Shown here piece after piece: positions 6,262 through 9,446 of a DNA stretch of 9,446 bases. The DNA comes from Microcaldota archaeon (lineage in GTDB: Archaea > Micrarchaeota > Micrarchaeia > Micrarchaeales > CABMGC01). The position numbers and the translations under genes were made by a program. The notes beneath the pieces are model-generated. The model saw only the letters and a program-made list of their open reading frames with translations. It searched no databases and was not told the DNA's origin. The first letter of the stretch is position 1. Each line of letters begins with the position of its first letter. The stretch lies in NCBI GenBank assembly GCA_030040265.1, contig JASHUB010000056.1, positions 1-9,446 on the forward strand. The letters run 5' to 3'.

Positions 6262-6289
6262 CTTTTATACCTGCGTAAGTATTTAAAGC
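6262..6289 (-). promoter_or_regulatory. Promoter region of the rnp1-ribosomal protein operon, two TATA-like elements
   Basis: Read on the minus strand, GCTTTAAATACT (6278-6289) and GTATAAAAG (6262-6270) lie before rnp1. The first is centred about 46 bases before the ATG and would give a leader of about 20 bases. The second is centred about 29 bases before it and would give an almost leaderless mRNA. The first element is identical to the one before the DUF373 gene. The region starts only 8 bases after the DUF373 stop codon. Confidence 0.6.
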
Positions 6290-6296
6290 TATCTGG

Positions 6297-7547
6297 TCAC
6301 TTTATGATGATCTTGTCGGAGATATCCACGACACGGTCGACGCTGTACTTTATCGAGTTGCCGAAGCTCGTGTTTATCACCACGGTGCCGCGCTTTATGT
6401 CAACTCCGCCGACCTTGCCTATCATCGCGCCGAGCTCGTTGAAGACCAGCTTGTTCTTCATCTTCTTCGTGCTGAGCGCCCTTCTCCTGAGCAGGTCGGT
6501 CGAGTACGATATGGTCATCCCGACGGCTATCGCGGCCACAGTGAAGAGCAGCAGCTGACCGAAGTAGATCTGGCCGACTATCCACGCGACGAACGCAAAG
6601 ATCATGACCCAGAGTATGAGCGAGGAACCCGTGTAGGTGCCGTACTTGAAGACCCGGAACGGGTGCTTGGACTTCCTGACGTCGATCACCCTGCCAACGA
6701 GGTAGAGTATCGATGCGATCGGCAGCAGCAGCAGGAATCCCTCTATCGCATAGGACAGCGCGGTGAGGTTGCTGCCTCCCGCGGCTATCTGCAGGGTGTA
6801 GTTGCCGTACGCTATGAAGAAGCTCGCCACAACGAATATGAGCGTGCTGAGGTAGAAGACGAAGGACATCTTCTCGACGCTGAACCCGAAGCCCCTGAAA
6901 GAGCCGAGGAACGCATCCTCGAGCCCGAATCCCTTGATGAGCAGGTAAGCGCCTATGAGCACGAGCGGCGGTATGAAGCCGGCGCCGAGCGCATAGCTTA
7001 TGGCGAACAGCATGATGAGCACCGCTGGTATCCCGAAGACTATCCTGGCGTAGTGCGGCTCCTTGAGCTTCTCGAGTATCACGAAGTATGTGTTCTCCAG
7101 CTTCTCCGCCTGCTTCATGGTTATGCTGCGGACGCTGTTGATCTTGATGCGCGACTGGATCAATGGCATTACGCGCTTGTCGCTGGCCCCGTCTGTCACG
7201 AAGATGCAGGAGTCGGCCTTGTACTGCTCGAGCACGAGCTCTAGCTGCCTGGCGACCTCGCGGTCCGCGTTGTATCCCTCGGATTCTGAGCCTGTGATGG
7301 TCGCGACGTTGACGTTGTATCCGTCCTTCTTCAGCTGGTCGTATATCTTGACCGCCTCGAACATGGTGTTCGCGTCAGTCTCTTCGGGGTCGGCGAGCGC
7401 AAGCTGCGTCGCGCCGTTCAGGTTCTGCACACGCCCGGTCAGCGGCCCGGCTATGCCTGTCTTCCTGTAGAGGTCGTTGTCTACGTCTACAGCGAGGACG
7501 AGGATTGTCTCCTCCTTATCATCGACCTTTACTTTAGGGGTCGGCAT
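6297..7547 (-). CDS. DUF373 family membrane protein
   Basis: This 416-residue protein belongs to the archaeal DUF373 family, whose function is unknown. The N-terminal soluble domain (about 12-160) carries the acidic motifs LVLAVDVDNDLYRKTGI (17-33), ADPEETDANTMFEAVKIYD (52-70), TGSESEGYNADREVARQLE (85-103) and FVTDGASDKRVMPLIQSR (116-133). These Asp/Glu/Ser clusters could bind metal or nucleotide, but that is inference. About six hydrophobic segments follow, near 169-188, 190-206, 228-247, 262-284, 306-326 and 329-350. After a basic loop (LLRRRALSTKKMKNK) a beta-rich cytosolic tail of about 50 residues (367-416) follows, containing IGKVGGVDIKRGTVVIN. It starts at ATG 7547 with no evident SD and a TATA element about 32 bases upstream, so it is probably leaderless. 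It stops 59 bases before rnp1 and appears to be transcribed alone. Confidence 0.88.
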   Translation of the reverse strand: MPTPKVKVDDKEETILVLAVDVDNDLYRKTGIAGPLTGRVQNLNGATQLALADPEETDANTMFEAVKIYDQLKKDGYNVNVATITGSESEGYNADREVARQLELVLEQYKADSCIFVTDGASDKRVMPLIQSRIKINSVRSITMKQAEKLENTYFVILEKLKEPHYARIVFGIPAVLIMLFAISYALGAGFIPPLVLIGAYLLIKGFGLEDAFLGSFRGFGFSVEKMSFVFYLSTLIFVVASFFIAYGNYTLQIAAGGSNLTALSYAIEGFLLLLPIASILYLVGRVIDVRKSKHPFRVFKYGTYTGSSLILWVMIFAFVAWIVGQIYFGQLLLFTVAAIAVGMTISYSTDLLRRRALSTKKMKNKLVFNELGAMIGKVGGVDIKRGTVVINTSFGNSIKYSVDRVVDISDKIIIK

Positions 7548-7573
7548 GTGACTCGCTATTAATATGAAAAGGT

Positions 7574-7585
7574 AGTATTTAAAGC
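7574..7585 (-). promoter_or_regulatory. TATA-box promoter of the DUF373 gene
   Basis: The 12-mer GCTTTAAATACT on the minus strand is centred about 32 bases before the ATG at 7547. A start about 25 bases downstream of the box would leave a leader of only a few bases, in keeping with the missing ribosome binding site. It is the same 12-mer as at 6278-6289. Confidence 0.65.
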
Positions 7586-7601
7586 ATCCGCTTTGGTTCG
7601 G

Positions 7602-7961
7602 CTATCCGCTGACAAAGACCCTCTTCATGAGCCTTACCGGGTGCCTTATGACGGGGTGCTCCATGGAGCGCCTCACTCTGTACCGCACCGCCCGGTGCGT
7701 CTGGTAGAACGTGTCCAGTACTCTCTGGTAGTGCATGAAGAACACCAGCGCGACGAACAGCAGCGCGGTCAGGACGACCTCAGCGGTGAGCGCGTAGTTG
7801 AGGTAGAGCAGTATCTGGCCGGCTATGCTCGTCGTGCCGCTGAAGTGTATCTCGGCGAGCGTCGCGAGCGCGATCGCGAAATCGATCGCGAGCGATGCGT
7901 ACGCTACCTTGCTGAGCCATTCCTTCAGGTTCTGTATCCTCTGGTACTCGCGGTAAAGCAC
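7602..7961 (-). CDS. Unrecognised small membrane protein with two hydrophobic segments
   Basis: I do not recognise this 119-residue protein. It starts with an amphipathic, charged stretch (LYREYQRIQNLKEWLSK). Two long hydrophobic segments follow, near residues 19-38 (VAYASLAIDFAIALATLAEI) and 47-77 (ending VVLTALLFVALVFF), and then a strongly basic tail (RAVRYRVRRSMEHPVIRHPV), which would place the C-terminus in the cytoplasm by the positive-inside rule. The GTG at 7961 is the only start codon I see that keeps the whole protein, with GTGGT a few bases upstream. It has its own TATA-like element and ends 54 bases before the DUF373 gene. The bias toward GC-ending codons matches its neighbours, so I consider it a real gene. 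Confidence 0.7.
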   Translation of the reverse strand: MLYREYQRIQNLKEWLSKVAYASLAIDFAIALATLAEIHFSGTTSIAGQILLYLNYALTAEVVLTALLFVALVFFMHYQRVLDTFYQTHRAVRYRVRRSMEHPVIRHPVRLMKRVFVSG

Positions 7962-8021
7962 TCTACCACTCTCTGAAAGATGCAGTTGGTCGCCGTATCC
8001 TTCGGGAATTTACTTTACATG

Positions 8022-8036
8022 ATACATTTAAAAAAC
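8022..8036 (-). promoter_or_regulatory. TATA-like element before the small membrane protein gene
   Basis: TTTTTTAAATGTATC on the minus strand is centred about 68 bases before the GTG at 7961, which would give a leader of about 40 bases containing the GTGGT ribosome binding site. It is the most AT-rich stretch in the 102-base gap between this gene and the hydrolase. Confidence 0.5.
8030..8035 (-). terminator. Possible oligo-T terminator after the hydrolase gene
   Basis: A run of six T on the minus strand lies about 29 bases after the hydrolase stop codon. Archaeal RNA polymerase can terminate at oligo-T without a hairpin. The run is short and overlaps the TATA-like element of the next gene, so this is tentative. 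Confidence 0.3.
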
Positions 8037-8063
8037 GTCCAGGATTTCGCAGATAGTGGAATA

Positions 8064-8666
8064 CTATTTTCCGCCAAGAAAGTCGATCACCAGCCTGCAG
8101 AACTCCTCTGGGTGGTCCATGTAGGGGACGTGGCCGCCGTCCATGGTTACGACTTTTGCTTTCTTCAGCTGCTTGATTCCCTCTTTTATGTACGAGTTCC
8201 TGGAATCCCTGCTGCCGAGGATTATGAGCATCCTGTTGTCGACGTTCTTCAGGTCGAGCTCCTCAAGGTTGACCGGAGCGCAGAACACCACATCACCGAC
8301 CTTGTCCCTGTGCTGCACTAGGTATTCTCCCCAAAGGAATCCGCTCGCGCTGGAGCCGAGTATCGCTGGATTGCCCTTCACGATGTCGTCGATGAACGCA
8401 TCGAGTATCAGGACCGTGTCCTTGGGCGTGGCCCAGAACTTGTTCACGCTCTCCGGGAAGTTCGGCACGTCTATGAGGAACGTTTTGTATCCCGCCTTGT
8501 TGAGTGCCTTTACCAGTCCGGCATTCTCCCACGTCTGTGAGTTGAAGTGGTATCCGTGCATGAGCACGATGCTCTTCTTGCCGGTGCCGGACGCATAGTA
8601 AATGAGATTGCCAGTGCCTGCAGGAAGGCCGTATCTCTTTCCGTAGTTGTAGGTAAGCTGCTCCAT
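8064..8666 (-). CDS. Alpha/beta hydrolase fold protein
   Basis: This 200-residue protein has the core layout of alpha/beta hydrolases. Strand KSIVLMHGYH (31-40) carries the HG oxyanion motif. The nucleophile elbow GSSASG (104-109) has Ser106 as likely nucleophile. NRMLIILGSRDSRN (144-157) carries the likely acid Asp154, and VTMDGGHVPYMDHPEEF (173-189) the likely His179. All three catalytic residues are in place and spaced as expected, so it should be an active esterase, lipase or related enzyme; the substrate cannot be told. There is no signal peptide, so it is probably cytoplasmic. The frame remains open upstream to 8819, but that part overlaps the divergent glycosylase gene and looks non-coding. 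ATG 8666 gives an N-terminus immediately before the first strand. No strong SD is seen and it may be leaderless. Confidence 0.87.
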   Translation of the reverse strand: MEQLTYNYGKRYGLPAGTGNLIYYASGTGKKSIVLMHGYHFNSQTWENAGLVKALNKAGYKTFLIDVPNFPESVNKFWATPKDTVLILDAFIDDIVKGNPAILGSSASGFLWGEYLVQHRDKVGDVVFCAPVNLEELDLKNVDNRMLIILGSRDSRNSYIKEGIKQLKKAKVVTMDGGHVPYMDHPEEFCRLVIDFLGGK

Positions 8667-8694
8667 CCCGACACTACACTGCTTACGACGGGTT

Positions 8695-8705
8695 CCTCTA
8701 AAAGG
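8695..8705. promoter_or_regulatory. Possible shared divergent promoter element
   Basis: CCTCTAAAAGG lies midway between the two divergent genes. It is nearly its own reverse complement (CCTnTnAnAGG is symmetric). Its centre is about 34 bases from both the hydrolase ATG at 8666 and the glycosylase TTG at 8735, about the distance expected for nearly leaderless archaeal transcripts in both directions. It is a poor TATA match, so confidence is low. CTTAAG at 8722-8727 is an alternative box for the glycosylase gene. Confidence 0.35.
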
Positions 8706-8734
8706 CTTCCCTGCCAAGTAGCTTAAGTGGTCGC

Positions 8735-9379
8735 TTGCCGAGATACGAGTCCATCCTTGACATGAAAGTCTGGAGAAAAGCGGTAGCGCACCTGAAGAGG
8801 CAGGACAAAGTCCTTGCAAAGCTCATCGGCAGGTACGGCATACTCGAAGAGGGCATGGGCAAGTGGTCGTGGAACAGCTACGAGGCAGTGATACGATCGT
8901 TCATCTACCAGCAGATATCCGGTGCTGCAGGAGATTCTATACTCAAGAGGTTCGAGGCGCTCTTCAACGGCAAGCTCCCGAATCCAAAGCAGTTCCTCAA
9001 GACTCCGATGAAGAAGATAAGGGCCGCAGGAATATCCCCGCAGAAGTATTCGTACATAAAGGACTTCTGCGAGCGACTCGAGAGCGGGCAGCTGGATCTC
9101 GATAGTCTGAAGGACCTGCCAGACGAGGAGATCATTGCAATACTCGATGAAGTCAAGGGCATAGGGCGATGGACAGCGGAGATGTTCCTGATGTCAAGCC
9201 TACACCGCGTCGATGTCTTCGCAGCAGACGACCTGGGCCTGAGGAATGCAATCAAAAGAGTCTACGGACTGAAAAGTGATCCTAACAAAGCAACATTGGA
9301 GAGGATAACAAACAAGTGGCGGCCATACCGGTCCATCGGTGCAATTTACCTATGGCGTAGCCAGGACGGTGGCGAGTAG
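8735..9379 (+). CDS. DNA-3-methyladenine glycosylase, AlkA/HhH-GPD type
   Basis: This 214-residue protein belongs to the HhH-GPD superfamily, most like AlkA-type 3-methyladenine DNA glycosylases, which cut alkylated bases from DNA to start base excision repair. It opens with HLKRQDKVLAKLIGRYG, typical of the family, followed by the helical segment RSFIYQQISGAAGDSILKRF (about 54-73) and KYSYIKDFCERL. The helix-hairpin-helix is at about 134-158 (LDEVKGIGRWTAEMFLMSS). The acidic pair D165-D166 in VFAADDLGLRNAI lies where the catalytic Asp is expected. There is no C-terminal four-Cys iron-sulphur cluster, unlike Nth/MutY. The TTG at 8735 has GTGGT upstream and fits the shared promoter spacing. 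ATG 8762 (MKVWRKAV) is an equally reasonable start, nine residues later. It is divergent from the hydrolase, with 68 bases between them. Confidence 0.9.
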   Translation: MPRYESILDMKVWRKAVAHLKRQDKVLAKLIGRYGILEEGMGKWSWNSYEAVIRSFIYQQISGAAGDSILKRFEALFNGKLPNPKQFLKTPMKKIRAAGISPQKYSYIKDFCERLESGQLDLDSLKDLPDEEIIAILDEVKGIGRWTAEMFLMSSLHRVDVFAADDLGLRNAIKRVYGLKSDPNKATLERITNKWRPYRSIGAIYLWRSQDGGE

Positions 9380-9380
9380 A

Positions 9381-9446
9381 CTACGGTGCTTTCGTCGTCG
9401 GCTCTGCCACAACCGGCGCTACCTCGCGAGGTACGACATGCTCCCT
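9381..9446 (-). CDS. Possible C-terminal end of a minus-strand gene (partial)
   Basis: On the minus strand the frame entering from the right edge reads REHVVPREVAPVVAEPTTKA and ends, after one Pro, at TAG 9383-9381. The Pro/Ala/Val-rich composition is like a flexible C-terminal tail and the stop falls just after the convergent glycosylase stop at 9379. Only 21 codons are visible, so this could be chance. The competing reading is a plus-strand gene starting at ATG 9438, which has GAGGT five bases upstream. Confidence 0.3.
   Translation of the reverse strand, partial: REHVVPREVAPVVAEPTTKAP
9420..9433. repeat. Perfect 14-base palindrome
   Basis: TACCTCGCGAGGTA equals its own reverse complement. 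It has no loop, so a protein-binding site is more likely than a hairpin, and it lies inside the possible partial gene at the right edge. It could also be a chance effect of GC-rich coding sequence. Confidence 0.4.

Noticed and set aside
6663..7244. Plus-strand open frame inside the DUF373 gene, rich in Glu and Arg
   Set aside because: Mirror of the membrane-protein coding strand; the charged composition follows from reversing hydrophobic codons.
8667..8819. N-terminal extension of the hydrolase upstream of ATG 8666
   Set aside because: It would overlap the start of the glycosylase gene and its translation has no protein-like pattern. The hydrolase fold begins right after ATG 8666.
1..9446. 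Search for a defence system, integrase, insertion sequence, CRISPR array or tRNA
   Set aside because: No transposase-like or integrase-like protein, no direct-repeat array and no tRNA-like cloverleaf was seen; gaps between genes are at most about 100 bases.

Overview
This window is archaeal. The ribosomal proteins include families restricted to Archaea and Eukarya (S4e, L19e, L32e), S5, S14, S17, L5, L6, L14 and L18 are of the archaeal type, and the first gene of the cluster encodes the archaeal RNase P protein Rpp29 (Rnp1). Promoters look archaeal (TATA-type TTTAAATA boxes about 25-35 bases before start codons) and ribosome binding sites are of the GGTGATC kind. Coding density, very short spacers and the broken gene order would suit a reduced DPANN genome such as a micrarchaeote, but that placement is only an inference.

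Layout. Bases 3-434 hold the 3' end of an unrecognised plus-strand gene. From 443 to 6237, on the minus strand, lies a continuous spc-type ribosomal operon. In transcription order it reads rnp1, rps17, rpl14, rpl24, rps4e, rpl5, rps14, rps8, rpl6, rpl32e, rpl19e, rpl18, rps5. The spacers run from a 4-base overlap to 9 bases. The 52-residue zinc-ribbon protein S14 sits between S8 and L5 and is easily missed. The operon stops at S5: rpl30, rpl15 and secY, which often follow in archaea, are replaced by the end of the convergent plus-strand gene only 8 bases away.

Upstream, still on the minus strand, come a 416-residue DUF373-family membrane protein (6297-7547), an unrecognised 119-residue membrane protein (7602-7961) and a small alpha/beta hydrolase (8064-8666). 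The first two have a clear TATA-like element of their own. A DNA-3-methyladenine glycosylase of the AlkA type (8735-9379) is divergent from the hydrolase. The last 66 bases may hold the C-terminal end of a further minus-strand gene.

Functionally, the main block supplies small- and large-subunit ribosomal proteins together with a tRNA-processing factor, with junctions built for translational coupling. The remaining genes are single-gene units: an archaeal membrane protein of unknown role, a hydrolase and a base-excision repair enzyme. I saw no tRNA, rRNA, CRISPR array, insertion sequence or integrase, and no stretch longer than about 110 bases without a gene. I found no convincing undescribed multi-gene system; the best leads are the broken operon ends, the stop-codon-in-SD junctions, the DUF373 protein with an extra C-terminal beta domain, and the orphan membrane protein.
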